The position numbers were made by a program, and so were the translations under genes. 64,000 bases of DNA, taken from contig NZ_MCIA01000031.1 of the NCBI RefSeq assembly GCF_003609635.1, positions 1 through 64,000 on the forward strand, written 5' to 3'. Below, in pieces: positions 43,467-51,896 of the stretch (its first letter is position 1; the number at the start of each line of letters is the position of its first letter). A model generated the notes under the pieces. That model searched no databases and had not been told where the DNA came from. It saw nothing but the letters and a program-made list of their open reading frames with translations. The DNA comes from Lacrimispora algidixylanolytica. Lineage in GTDB: Bacteria > Bacillota > Clostridia > Lachnospirales > Lachnospiraceae.

Positions 43467-44243
43467 TTACTTCATGATAAAGTTCCGTTCCTTTCTCTTT
43501 TCAAGAAATGCGCCCATTCCTTCCTTTTGATCCTGTGTTTCAAAACAATCTCCAAATAGCTTTTCTTCTATCATAACCGCTTGATCCATATCTACCTGAA
43601 GACCGTCGTTAATGGCTTTTTTACAATTTCTTACTGCAATGGGAGCATTGTCAGCAATTCCTTTTGCCATCTTTTTGGCCTCTAAGAGCAGCTCCTTTTG
43701 AGGGTAGATGGCATTGACCAGACCAATGCGATAAGCTTCCTCTGCTTTGATATTCCTAGCTGTATAGATCATCTGTTTTGCCATTCCAGGTCCGATGATT
43801 CTTGCCAGTCTCTGGGTTCCTCCAAAGCCGGGAGTGATTCCAAGTCCTGCTTCTGGCTGACCAAATACGGCATTCTCAGAACAGATTCGTATGTCGCAGC
43901 TCAAACAAAGCTCACAACCTCCGCCAAGAGCAAATCCATTGACTGCTGCTATGATGGGTAGGGGAAACGTTTCCAGGCGATGGAAGAGATCGTTTCCTTT
44001 TTTACCAAAGGTCTCTCCTTCCTTTTTTGTGAAGGTTTTCATTTCCCCAATATCTGCACCTGCTACAAAGGACTTTTCTCCATCTCCCGTAAGGATAAGC
44101 GCTCTCACCAGACTGGTATCAATGTGAGTAAGAATTTCATCAAGTTCTTCTAAGACCTGGCTGTTTAAGGCATTCAATGCGTTTGGACGGTTAATGGTAA
44201 TGATACCTGTCAGTCCCTCAACTTCGTATGTAACAAATTCCAT
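43467..44243 (-). CDS. crt: Crotonase (enoyl-CoA hydratase)
   Basis: A 258-residue crotonase-fold protein: INRPNALNALNSQVLEELDE, oxyanion-hole segments VAGADIGEM and FALGGGCELCLSCDIR, and a glutamate pair in FGQPEAGLGITPGFGGTQRL, as in genuine hydratases. Converts 3-hydroxybutyryl-CoA to crotonyl-CoA in the array's butyryl-CoA route. Neighbours are thiolase upstream and hbd downstream, the canonical clostridial set although in a different order. GGAGG before the ATG. Confidence 0.9.
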   Translation of the reverse strand: MEFVTYEVEGLTGIITINRPNALNALNSQVLEELDEILTHIDTSLVRALILTGDGEKSFVAGADIGEMKTFTKKEGETFGKKGNDLFHRLETFPLPIIAAVNGFALGGGCELCLSCDIRICSENAVFGQPEAGLGITPGFGGTQRLARIIGPGMAKQMIYTARNIKAEEAYRIGLVNAIYPQKELLLEAKKMAKGIADNAPIAVRNCKKAINDGLQVDMDQAVMIEEKLFGDCFETQDQKEGMGAFLEKRKERNFIMK

Positions 44244-44280
44244 ATCCCTGCACCTCCATCTTTTTATGGTGTCAACTGCT

Positions 44281-45462
44281 TCAATCTCTTTTCACAATTG
44301 TGGCACAGCCCATTCCGCCTCCTATGCAAAGAGTGGCAAGCCCCTTCTTTGCATCCCGTTTCTCCATCTCATGAAGAAGGGTTACTAGAATGCGACAGCC
44401 AGAGGCTCCAACAGGATGCCCTAAGGCAATGGCTCCACCGTTTACATTTACTTTTGTCATATCAAAATTCAAATCCCTTGCGACGGCTAAAGACTGAGCT
44501 GCAAATGCTTCATTGGCTTCAATCAGATCAAATTCATCCACGGTCATTTTCGTTTTTTCCAGCAGTTTTTTCGTTGCAGCTACTGGCCCTACTCCCATAA
44601 TTTCTGGGGCTACACCTGCGAGGGTTCCTGCTTCCCAGTATGCCATAGGGGTAACGCCCAGTTCCTTTGCTTTTTCCTCACTCATGACCACAATGGCTGC
44701 TGCACCATCGTTAATGCTGGAGGAATTGGCGGCAGTTACCACTCCATCTTTTTTAAAGGCGGGGCGCAGCTTTGATATTCCCATTGGGGTGGTACCGGGC
44801 CTTGGGCCTTCATCCTGATCAAAGACAATGGTTTCTTTTCTTTTTTTTATTTCAACGGGTACGATTTCATTTTGAAATCGACCTGATTCTATAGCGGCAC
44901 ATGCTTTTTGCTGACTAGAGGCTGCGAATTCATCTAGCTCCTCTCTTGTAAGTTCCCATTGTTGTGCTACATTTTCTGCAGTTACGCCCATGTGGTAATC
45001 ATTGGAAGCATCCCATAAAGCGTCATTTACCATCGAATCGGTGATCTGTCCGTGATTCATCCGGTATCCGTAACGGGCATCTTTTAAAAGATAGGGCGCC
45101 ATAGACATATTTTCCGTCCCTCCAGCTACCACAATATCGGCTTCCTTACACTGAATCATCTGGGCTGCCAGATTGACACAGTTTAGGCCAGAACCACATA
45201 CCACATTAACGGTAACGGCTGGCGCCTCTACAGGAATTCCAGCCTTTAAGGAAGCCTGACGGGCAACGTTTTGACCCAGGCCAGCCTGAATGACACAGCC
45301 CATATAGACAAAATCAACTTGTTCTGGCATAACACCTGCCCTCTTTAGGGCTTCTTTGATTACCACTGCCCCCATATCCTGTGGTGATACTGTGCTCAGA
45401 GATCCTCCCATAGTTCCAATTGCAGTACGGCACGCACCAGCTAAAACAACTCTTCCCCCCAT
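44281..45462 (-). CDS. thl: Acetyl-CoA acetyltransferase (thiolase)
   Basis: A 393-residue thiolase. Active-site Cys in [13 protein letters not shown] (about residue 89), the catalytic His in [16 protein letters not shown], and the second Cys in [11 protein letters not shown]. Condenses two acetyl-CoA to acetoacetyl-CoA, first step of the butyryl-CoA route. It follows the AMP-ligase/LuxC/LuxE block with a 64-base gap, one of the wider gaps in the array. AGGAGG before the ATG. Confidence 0.9.
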   Translation of the reverse strand: MGGRVVLAGACRTAIGTMGGSLSTVSPQDMGAVVIKEALKRAGVMPEQVDFVYMGCVIQAGLGQNVARQASLKAGIPVEAPAVTVNVVCGSGLNCVNLAAQMIQCKEADIVVAGGTENMSMAPYLLKDARYGYRMNHGQITDSMVNDALWDASNDYHMGVTAENVAQQWELTREELDEFAASSQQKACAAIESGRFQNEIVPVEIKKRKETIVFDQDEGPRPGTTPMGISKLRPAFKKDGVVTAANSSSINDGAAAIVVMSEEKAKELGVTPMAYWEAGTLAGVAPEIMGVGPVAATKKLLEKTKMTVDEFDLIEANEAFAAQSLAVARDLNFDMTKVNVNGGAIALGHPVGASGCRILVTLLHEMEKRDAKKGLATLCIGGGMGCATIVKRD

Positions 45463-45526
45463 AATAAACCTCCTATTATTTCATAAATTAATAGTATCAG
45501 TTACATATCTCCCCACAGCTTGCTTT

Positions 45527-46936
45527 TTAATCTATCTCGCTATAAAGAGTTTTTCCTGCTTCATTTTTAGGGATTTTATCCAGATGCTGAATCTGTACCG
45601 CCCTGGAGTTTATCCCCGTCATCTCATAGAAATAATCTAAAATTTTCAAAAGACCTTCTTGCCGCATATCGGTATAAATCTTTAGGCTGTCATCCCTGCC
45701 GGCGCAGGCAAAATCCACCCCTTCAAACTGATCTTTTAATAACCGCTCTACCTCATCAAGATTAACCCGATTGCCAAACAGCTTGATGAAACGTTTCTTT
45801 CTTCCAGTGATGTAGTAATATCCATCCGAATCACGTTTTGCCATGTCACCTGTATGTAAAACGCCCTTCCACTCATCTTCTTTTATTAAATCATCGAGGC
45901 AACAGGCGTATCCCAATGCTACATTTTCTCCTTGATACACCAGTTCTCCCTGGATCTCAGGTTCTGTAATTTCTTCATTCTTATCATCCTCAAGCCAAAA
46001 CCGGCCTCCTGGTATAGCAATTCCCATGCTTCCGCACCGTTCTATGGCTTTGGAAGCCGGGAGATATCCCATCCTTGCAGTGGCTTCGGTCTGCCCATAC
46101 ATGACAACAAACTGTTTTCCCCTGTCTTTTGCATAGGAAGCAAATTCCTTGTGAAGGTTTAAGGAAAGCTTTCCCCCCGCTTGTGTCATGATTTTTAAAT
46201 CTGGAAGGTTCATCTCTAAAAATCCAATGCGCTTTAAAACCTGGTATGTATATGGAACACCACCAAAGGAGGTAGCTCTTTTTTCTCTCACAAAATCCCA
46301 AAACGGCTGTTCCACCATACTTTTTGTGGTAAGAAGCAAGGCCGCTCCTTTTTTCACATGGCTGTTAATAATGGATAAGCCATAGGTATAATTCATGGGC
46401 AACGTGGTGACAGGCCGTTCCTTCTCATGGATATTTAGATAGTTGCATATGGACTCTGCATTGGCTTCCATATTTCCTTTGCTCTGCCTCACAAGCTTGG
46501 GACTTCCTGTGCTTCCTGATGTGGTTAGAAGAAGGGCGAGTTCTCCATAAAGGGAAGTAGACTGCTTCTCTCTTCTTTGACACAGATAATATCCCTTTGT
46601 CTCCCATACAATTTCACATTCCTTTGCCTTTAAAAGACTGTCCCTGGGAACATATAAAAAAGTGGGATGATATTCGTTAATCAGTCGATCCAGAAGTTCC
46701 TGATTGATTTGTTTTTCCAACATCAGTGGAACCACTCCTGTTTTTAAACAGCCAAGATATCCCATCAAAGATCCAATGGTATTCTCGCATAATATGAAAA
46801 TCAGGGTTTTCCCTCTGGTATGACCATATAACTCCTCTGCAAAGGAATCCAGATCCTCATAAGATACCTTATTTCCACAATCATCTTCTGCCAGCAACCG
46901 GTCCCCGTATGATTTTTCATTCTGAAACAGATACAT
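45527..46936 (-). CDS. AMP-dependent acid-CoA/ACP ligase of the LuxC/LuxE cluster
   Basis: A 469-residue ANL-superfamily adenylating enzyme. P-loop TTSGSTGSPK (residues about 138-147), core MYGQTEATARMGY, HTGDMAKRDSDGYYYITGRK hinge region, and the C-terminal catalytic Lys in KNEAGKTLY. It is shorter than usual CoA ligases and resembles the stand-alone A-domains that load carrier proteins. The substrate acid is unknown. It starts one base after the LuxC stop (ATG at 46936, GGGAGG upstream), so expression is coupled. Together with ACP, LuxE, LuxC and a MaoC dehydratase it makes a compact acyl-activating and reducing module. Confidence 0.78.
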   Translation of the reverse strand: MYLFQNEKSYGDRLLAEDDCGNKVSYEDLDSFAEELYGHTRGKTLIFILCENTIGSLMGYLGCLKTGVVPLMLEKQINQELLDRLINEYHPTFLYVPRDSLLKAKECEIVWETKGYYLCQRREKQSTSLYGELALLLTTSGSTGSPKLVRQSKGNMEANAESICNYLNIHEKERPVTTLPMNYTYGLSIINSHVKKGAALLLTTKSMVEQPFWDFVREKRATSFGGVPYTYQVLKRIGFLEMNLPDLKIMTQAGGKLSLNLHKEFASYAKDRGKQFVVMYGQTEATARMGYLPASKAIERCGSMGIAIPGGRFWLEDDKNEEITEPEIQGELVYQGENVALGYACCLDDLIKEDEWKGVLHTGDMAKRDSDGYYYITGRKKRFIKLFGNRVNLDEVERLLKDQFEGVDFACAGRDDSLKIYTDMRQEGLLKILDYFYEMTGINSRAVQIQHLDKIPKNEAGKTLYSEID

Positions 46937-46937
46937 G

Positions 46938-48137
46938 TTATTCCTCCCAGCTAATCTCCCTGGACAGCATCCCAATCATATCCTGCCCATCCCATATCAG
47001 GTCCATGTTCATGGCATCTCCTACGGGTACCACCCTGTGTACTCCATATAGGTGATGATTCATCACGTAATCAATGATTTCCTTTTTTTGAATTCCATAA
47101 TGCGTCACCGTCTGGAGCTGTCTAACTGCCAATTTCTTTAAAGCACTCCCATAATAACCCTGATATTCAAAAAACAATCCCCAACTACCGCGGTACTGTT
47201 CCGGATTAGATGGAATGTCAGAAAGCAGAACCGTATAAACCAGGTTTTTATATGATTCTATCTCTACAATTTCCTCCATTGTCATGGCGTATCTGCATAA
47301 GGCTTCGTACTTCTTCGTGGCTTTATGGGAAGTCAGATTATAGGAGGCGGCTTCCTTTTCTACGGCTCTCCACCATTTTTTACGGATTGCTTCTGCCTTT
47401 TTCAATGTCTCTTTTTGATTCCAGATTAAATATCTGGGACTGGAACAGGCATTCTGATCCATGGCATAGGTGTCTTTGACAAAGGAATATGCAAGCTTAT
47501 TAAGTTCTTCCTCCTGCATCTTACCTACGCTTTCTAAGTCCAGAATACAGATGGAATAGCGATCTGGAAACATGACCTGAACTCCACCAGGCCTTAGATC
47601 CAATCTCCGAACTGATTGTATGGCCTCATCTCCCCCCCATATTATTAGGCCATCGCATTCTTTTACCCAGTCTTTCACGACCTCATTCTCTCTGTCGCAA
47701 GAAAATATGGAAATGCGCTTTTTTACAAATGTAAATTCCTGTCGCACTAGAAGAATTTCTATTATTTCACATAGTTTCCTATCTTGTTCCTGGCTCCTGG
47801 AGGAGATTCGTACTGCACAACTGTTACCAGCCAATAAGCCAATGACCATACTGTAGGCAAACAATAAAGGAACATTGGAAGCCGCCATATGAAAGGTTAC
47901 TCCTCTGCCTAGGCGAATTCTTCCATCCGCATAACGCGACTTAAGTTCATCCATATGCGTTCTTCTTATCCAGAATCCAAAGGCCTTGATTTCCGGATAC
48001 GGGATCAATTCCTCTCTCCTGTTATGTAACTCATGGGAAAGTGCCTCTAGAAAATCCAAAACTGGTGCTGCAAATGGAATCATTGGCTCAGCGCTGGGCG
48101 TCTTTACACCTGCTAGATATGTAACATCAACCATCAT
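46938..48137 (-). CDS. LuxC-like acyl-CoA/acyl-protein reductase
   Basis: A 399-residue aldehyde-dehydrogenase-fold protein of the LuxC family (NADPH-dependent reduction of a thioester-bound acyl group to the aldehyde). The nucleophile is Cys231 in MDQNACSSPRYL, the equivalent of the LuxC active-site cysteine; RLGRGVTFHMAASNVP and LIIWGGDEAI are LuxC-typical segments of the cofactor domain. No lux light genes (luxA/B) are present, so the aldehyde serves another purpose or is an intermediate. It overlaps the LuxE gene by 11 bases, as partners in a fatty acid reductase complex should. Confidence 0.82.
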   Translation of the reverse strand: MMVDVTYLAGVKTPSAEPMIPFAAPVLDFLEALSHELHNRREELIPYPEIKAFGFWIRRTHMDELKSRYADGRIRLGRGVTFHMAASNVPLLFAYSMVIGLLAGNSCAVRISSRSQEQDRKLCEIIEILLVRQEFTFVKKRISIFSCDRENEVVKDWVKECDGLIIWGGDEAIQSVRRLDLRPGGVQVMFPDRYSICILDLESVGKMQEEELNKLAYSFVKDTYAMDQNACSSPRYLIWNQKETLKKAEAIRKKWWRAVEKEAASYNLTSHKATKKYEALCRYAMTMEEIVEIESYKNLVYTVLLSDIPSNPEQYRGSWGLFFEYQGYYGSALKKLAVRQLQTVTHYGIQKKEIIDYVMNHHLYGVHRVVPVGDAMNMDLIWDGQDMIGMLSREISWEE

Positions 48138-49203
48138 AGGTGTCGCTGCACCCCCTTATTTCTGCCTGTTGGATTCTCCCAAGCACTCTAAAGTATTTCC
48201 CCTTACGACCACAGGGACAATCATCTTCTCCAAGAATTACCCCCTCATCTTCGGTAAGTATGGAATGGCCGGGATAAGAGAAGGCCAGAGGAGAAAACAC
48301 CTGAATGATTCCTTTTTCTCCATAAGAGCAAACCTTAAAATCCTTTGCCCGTCTGGTTATAATATCCGAATAAATACTTGCATGAAGATGACCAAAGGGA
48401 CATTCCATATAGATACTTCCCGTCTGTTCTGCCATGCCATAGTAATTATGGATGCGGTTTATTCCAGTCACCTCTGTGATTCTTTCTTTAAATTCCTCAG
48501 AAGAGACCGATTGGTCCGTCAGCTTCTTAAATCCTCCCCCATGGACTAATATTCCTTTGGGGAGATGGAAGCTTTGCCCCAAACGTTTCAGAGCCTGATA
48601 AAAATAGTTCCAAATGATATAGGTAAACCCAAATATCAAAATCGTTTCTCCCTGATAGCGATTTAAAAATAGCTCAATCCCTTCCAGATCAAGGTTCATA
48701 TCTTTATCTAACCCGTAACAAATCCTGGAGGAAAAGATGGAAAACCCAAGAATCCCGGCCCCCCTGGCAGAAAACAAGTTTCTGTCCTTTAATACTCTGG
48801 GACTGTCTATCACCAGAAGCGGTAACCTGGCATCCCCCCAGAAATCACCTCCAATTGCGACAAGTGCTCTCTGTTGGTAGTCTGCCGTTTCTGTGTCCAG
48901 ATAGATTCTTGAAACCTTTTGCCCGCTGGTTCCAGACGAGGTCATGGTCTTAAACACCGTTTGTTCTGGGATGCTCACCAAATCAAAATCCTTAAAAAGT
49001 CCTATAGGAAGCATGGGGATTTCTTCCTCCCTCATATGCTGATATTGAGGAACTTTCAGGTTTTTAAGCAATTTTCCATAAGGAGTACATCTTTCTCTGT
49101 GATACTCCGTAAGCTCTGTCAACCATTCTCCATAAAGCGTTTCTTTCTCCGCCTTTTCTGTAAAATATGGCTTCCTTTTAAAAATATCTTTATAATCCAT
49201 CAT
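48127..49203 (-). CDS. LuxE-like acyl-protein synthetase
   Basis: A 358-residue LuxE-family protein. LuxE activates an acid with ATP to an acyl-AMP and moves the acyl group to its own C-terminal cysteine for reduction by LuxC. Seen: the AMP-binding motif MTSSGTSGQKVSRIYLD (residues about 85-102), LVHGGGFKKL and a C-terminal cysteine, Cys352 in EIRGCSDTYDG, which fits the acyl-carrying site. A CPCGRKG motif precedes it. Lies between ACP and LuxC. ATG at 49203 after AAGGGG. Confidence 0.82.
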   Translation of the reverse strand: MMDYKDIFKRKPYFTEKAEKETLYGEWLTELTEYHRERCTPYGKLLKNLKVPQYQHMREEEIPMLPIGLFKDFDLVSIPEQTVFKTMTSSGTSGQKVSRIYLDTETADYQQRALVAIGGDFWGDARLPLLVIDSPRVLKDRNLFSARGAGILGFSIFSSRICYGLDKDMNLDLEGIELFLNRYQGETILIFGFTYIIWNYFYQALKRLGQSFHLPKGILVHGGGFKKLTDQSVSSEEFKERITEVTGINRIHNYYGMAEQTGSIYMECPFGHLHASIYSDIITRRAKDFKVCSYGEKGIIQVFSPLAFSYPGHSILTEDEGVILGEDDCPCGRKGKYFRVLGRIQQAEIRGCSDTYDG

Positions 49204-49222
49204 AGAGGGCTTCCCCTTCCTT

Positions 49223-49459
49223 TTAGATTATGACTCCGTATTTTGCCAACACTTCCATTCCCTTTTCGTAGGAGGAGAAATTCATTACATCTGATGTGCT
49301 GATATGGATATCGTATTTCTCCTCAAGGTCCGCAATCAGATCCATATGTCCCAGTGAATCCCAGGTGCGAATTCCTCTGTATTTAAGACCGGGAAGGTCT
49401 TCTTCCTTCACTCTTAAATCCCGGATAAACATCCGGTTGTAAATCTCCAGATTTGTCAT
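49223..49459 (-). CDS. Acyl carrier protein
   Basis: A 78-residue carrier protein. Ser35 in TWDSLGHMDLIADLEEKYDI is the phosphopantetheine site; the DSLGHM form is common among specialised ACPs that work with A-domains rather than fatty acid synthase ACP (DSLDTVE). It is placed directly before the LuxE gene and 6 bases after the MaoC gene, so it should carry the acyl chain handled by this module. ATG after AAGGAG. Confidence 0.85.
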   Translation of the reverse strand: MTNLEIYNRMFIRDLRVKEEDLPGLKYRGIRTWDSLGHMDLIADLEEKYDIHISTSDVMNFSSYEKGMEVLAKYGVII

Positions 49460-49465
49460 ACTGCC

Positions 49466-50191
49466 TCACTCCTTTTCTCTTGCCATGGAAAATAGCGTTT
49501 TCATCATCATCTGTTTGCTCGTAACGGACAAAACTCTCTCTCCATACTGATTTCTACAAGTTCCGCTAAAGATTCCAATGTAACTCTCTTCCAATTCTTC
49601 GAAAGAAACAAACTGTACGGTAATTTCCAGAGTGTCCTCCCAATAGACCGGGCGTATGAACCTGGTATTATGCTCCATAAATATCGTTCCGCTACCAGGA
49701 AGGTTTGTTCCCATCAAAGCAGAAACCAGTGAATCTATTAACATTCCATGAACCAGTGGTCTGTGAAAACCAGCTTTTACAGCAATACTTAAATCCCAGT
49801 GAAGCCTGCTTTCATCTCCGGTCAAGCTGGCAAATACTTCAGCAGCCTCTTTTGTTATGGTTTTTTTCACTGTTATTGTTTCATGAAGAGATAACCTTCT
49901 CTTTTCCTGAACACCAGAAAGTACTTCCTTGTTTTGTTTTTTTAGTTCTTCCTCTAACAACTTAAAACTATCTTCATCCCATACCACAACGACCTTAACC
50001 CGTGCTTTTAAATTACTGATGTCTGCACATCTTCTACTGCAACCGCATACCACCACCCAATAGTCACAAATCATATCTCCTGACGAGGTTACGTATTCAT
50101 GCTCCGGGTTTGCTTCTTTTAATGTAAGAATCCGTTTTGTCCTGTTATACAAAGGATTACAGCCCCCGCAGTACTTAATCCCAATCACCAT
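49466..50191 (-). CDS. MaoC-like (R)-enoyl hydratase/dehydratase with N-terminal Cys-rich domain
   Basis: A 241-residue two-domain protein. Residues 1-75 carry six cysteines (8, 11, 42, 49, 51, 55; YCGGCN and VCGCSRRC), a layout suited to a metal or disulfide site; I do not recognise the domain. Residues about 100-240 are a hot-dog MaoC domain with TGDESRLHWD; Asp126 and His131 are the catalytic pair, although the usual Asn-Pro is Ser-Arg. FHRPLVHGML is the conserved oxyanion segment. It may hydrate or dehydrate the ACP- or CoA-bound acyl chain. ATG at 50191 has GGAGG upstream and excludes overlap with the LysR gene. Confidence 0.75.
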   Translation of the reverse strand: MVIGIKYCGGCNPLYNRTKRILTLKEANPEHEYVTSSGDMICDYWVVVCGCSRRCADISNLKARVKVVVVWDEDSFKLLEEELKKQNKEVLSGVQEKRRLSLHETITVKKTITKEAAEVFASLTGDESRLHWDLSIAVKAGFHRPLVHGMLIDSLVSALMGTNLPGSGTIFMEHNTRFIRPVYWEDTLEITVQFVSFEELEESYIGIFSGTCRNQYGERVLSVTSKQMMMKTLFSMAREKE

Positions 50192-50213
50192 GTTAGAGCC
50201 TCCAAAATCCAGA

Positions 50214-51104
50214 TTACTTCTGACACTCAAGCATGCTCTGCAGCTCTTTTGCTGCTGAACTTAAGGGCCTGTTATCATCACTAACGATGCAGATTTTCCG
50301 TTCTGGAATCTGTTCATGAAGCTTTATTTCCATGATTTCCTTTCTCTCCAGGAATGGGATTGCAAATTCCTCCGGTACAAAACCGATGCCAAGGTTCTTT
50401 CTGATCACCGGTATAATTAAATCCATGGTTGCAACCTCAATGGCAGGCTGCATGGTAAGGCCGCAGGAGCGGTAAAATTCCTGAAGGAAGCCAAAGGTGG
50501 TAGAGGTACTGCACATGGTGATAAGAGGCAGTTTCACCACTTCTGAGAGAAACAGTTTCCTCTCTCCATATTCCTCATACCTGTTTCCCCCCACTAAAAT
50601 GCTCTTAAAGGGCTTCACATCAACTACCCTTAACCGCTGTTCATTGTCAATTGGAGTGGTGATTATGGCCAGATCTATCTTTCCAGCTTTTAACTCGCTT
50701 AAGGTCTGCTCTGTATTGTAATTAAAAATATTGAGCTTTACCTGGGGATACTGCTCCTGGAATATCTTAAGCTTTTCCACCAAATAGGAACGCATTGACA
50801 TTTGGGTAGCCCCAATATTAATATGATCGTGCTGTTCCCCCATTAATTCTCGCAGCTTTTCTTCTCCCTGCATTAATTGCTTACAGGCAGGAGCCACAAA
50901 ACTATAAAGCAGTTCTCCCTCTGCAGTAAGAGTTACGCCTTTTCTGGACCGGATAAACAGCTTACAACCCAGCATGCTTTCGAGATTTTGCATGCAATAT
51001 GTAACCGATGGCTGGCTCGTAACCAAAGCGTTGGCCGCCCTTGTAAAATTCTTGTATTTTGCTACATAGTAAAAAACTTTATAGTGCTCAAAATTAGCAG
51101 TCAT
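50214..51104 (-). CDS. LysR-family regulator at the head of the butyrate/LuxCE array
   Basis: A 296-residue LysR-type regulator: helix-turn-helix in FTRAANALVTSQPSVTYCMQ (residues about 16-35) and an effector domain over residues 90-290. Unlike most LysR genes it is co-directional with, and 22 bases upstream of, the first structural gene, so it appears to lead the array and may be autoregulated. The start is ATG at 51104 with GAGGGG upstream; a longer frame upstream would run into the promoter region of the divergent NifU gene. The effector is unknown. Confidence 0.78.
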   Translation of the reverse strand: MTANFEHYKVFYYVAKYKNFTRAANALVTSQPSVTYCMQNLESMLGCKLFIRSRKGVTLTAEGELLYSFVAPACKQLMQGEEKLRELMGEQHDHINIGATQMSMRSYLVEKLKIFQEQYPQVKLNIFNYNTEQTLSELKAGKIDLAIITTPIDNEQRLRVVDVKPFKSILVGGNRYEEYGERKLFLSEVVKLPLITMCSTSTTFGFLQEFYRSCGLTMQPAIEVATMDLIIPVIRKNLGIGFVPEEFAIPFLERKEIMEIKLHEQIPERKICIVSDDNRPLSSAAKELQSMLECQK

Positions 51105-51145
51105 ACCATCCCCTCTTTCATAAGATATTGATATCGTAATCTCAA

Positions 51146-51174
51146 TTGACAAACCGTCTCTCCATTGATAGACT
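51146..51174 (+). promoter_or_regulatory. Promoter of the NifU-domain gene
   Basis: TTGACA (51146-51151), a 17-base spacer and TAGACT (51169-51174), 20 bases before the start codon. The short GATATTGATATC dyad at about 51124-51135 lies between this promoter and the LysR start and could be a LysR site. Confidence 0.65.
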
Positions 51175-51194
51175 ACTATGCAAAGGAGGTTATT

Positions 51195-51482
51195 ATGGAT
51201 ATTACACTGAATCAAATCGAATCTGTTCTTGATGCAAAGGTAAGGCCCTCTCTAGCAGCCCACGGAGGCGATGTAATTGTTCAAGGCCTAGAAGATGACG
51301 TTTTAAAGGTCAGATTAACAGGCAAATGTTCCGGTTGCCCCGCTGCTCACAGTACAAATGAGGAATTGATTTCCCTTGAGATTTGCCAGGCATTTCCCAC
51401 CATACGAGATATCATTCTAGTGGAAGAAACTAATCCCGAACTAATCAACATGGCACATAAGATACTGAACCATCAGCTTTAA
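51195..51482 (+). CDS. NifU C-terminal-domain Fe-S scaffold protein
   Basis: A 95-residue protein with the NifU_C (Nfu) signature: VRPSLAAHGGDVIVQGLED and the cluster-binding CSGCPAA pair. Nfu proteins carry [4Fe-4S] clusters to target enzymes. Both neighbouring operons encode Fe-S or radical-sensitive enzymes (AbfD, ferredoxin-type EtfA), so a helper role is plausible. It is the only plus-strand gene in the right half. ATG at 51195 with AAAGGAGG upstream. Confidence 0.85.
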   Translation: MDITLNQIESVLDAKVRPSLAAHGGDVIVQGLEDDVLKVRLTGKCSGCPAAHSTNEELISLEICQAFPTIRDIILVEETNPELINMAHKILNHQL

Positions 51483-51502
51483 TACATAGAATGCGAAAAC
51501 AG

Positions 51503-51553
51503 CCATGTTACCTGGCCCGGAATCTTCTTCCGGGCCTTAACATGGTATCTTTT
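51503..51553. terminator. Bidirectional terminator between NifU gene and 4-hydroxybutyrate operon
   Basis: CCATGTTA (51503-51510) pairs with TAACATGG (51538-51545), with GGCCCGGAA/TTCCGGGCC inside. T-runs lie on both sides. Confidence 0.87.
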
Positions 51554-51875
51554 ACTTCCCTAGTTCACGTTCTTTATCTAATTTTACGTTTCTGTTATAA
51601 AGCCACATATCATAAGTAATTTCAATAAAGTTCAAGAAGTAAAAGAACCAGGATAGGAAAAACAGCCAGTCGTTGCCGGACGGAGAATTACTATACAGCA
51701 AAAATTTTCTTACAATTCCAAAAATGTATCCAATCCAGATAAACATTTCAAAAGAAAGACTTTTTCCTTTTGCAGTTCTAGATACATATGACTTATGTAT
51801 GGAAAACGGCCATGACAACCCGAAGCACACGATCATTAGCGTTTCCAATAAGTTAGAAATCATGATTATATTCAT
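51552..51875 (-). CDS. Small membrane protein with PQ-loop/SWEET-like features
   Basis: A 107-residue protein with three hydrophobic helices (about 5-25, 42-62, 68-92). CFGLSWPFSIHKSYVSRTAK and KGKSLSFEMFIWIGYIFGI resemble a single PQ-loop repeat of SemiSWEET-type transporters, but the Pro-Gln pair itself is not present. Lies 21 bases after the CoA-transferase gene and before the terminator, so it is probably the last gene of the 4-hydroxybutyrate operon. Function unknown; a small solute carrier is possible. Confidence 0.55.
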   Translation of the reverse strand: MNIIMISNLLETLMIVCFGLSWPFSIHKSYVSRTAKGKSLSFEMFIWIGYIFGIVRKFLLYSNSPSGNDWLFFLSWFFYFLNFIEITYDMWLYNRNVKLDKERELGK

Positions 51876-51896
51876 ATATCCCCTCCCAAGTCTCCA

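Noticed and set aside
45527-49203. Bioluminescence (lux) operon
   Set aside because: LuxC- and LuxE-like genes are present but luciferase genes luxA and luxB are not, so light production is not supported.
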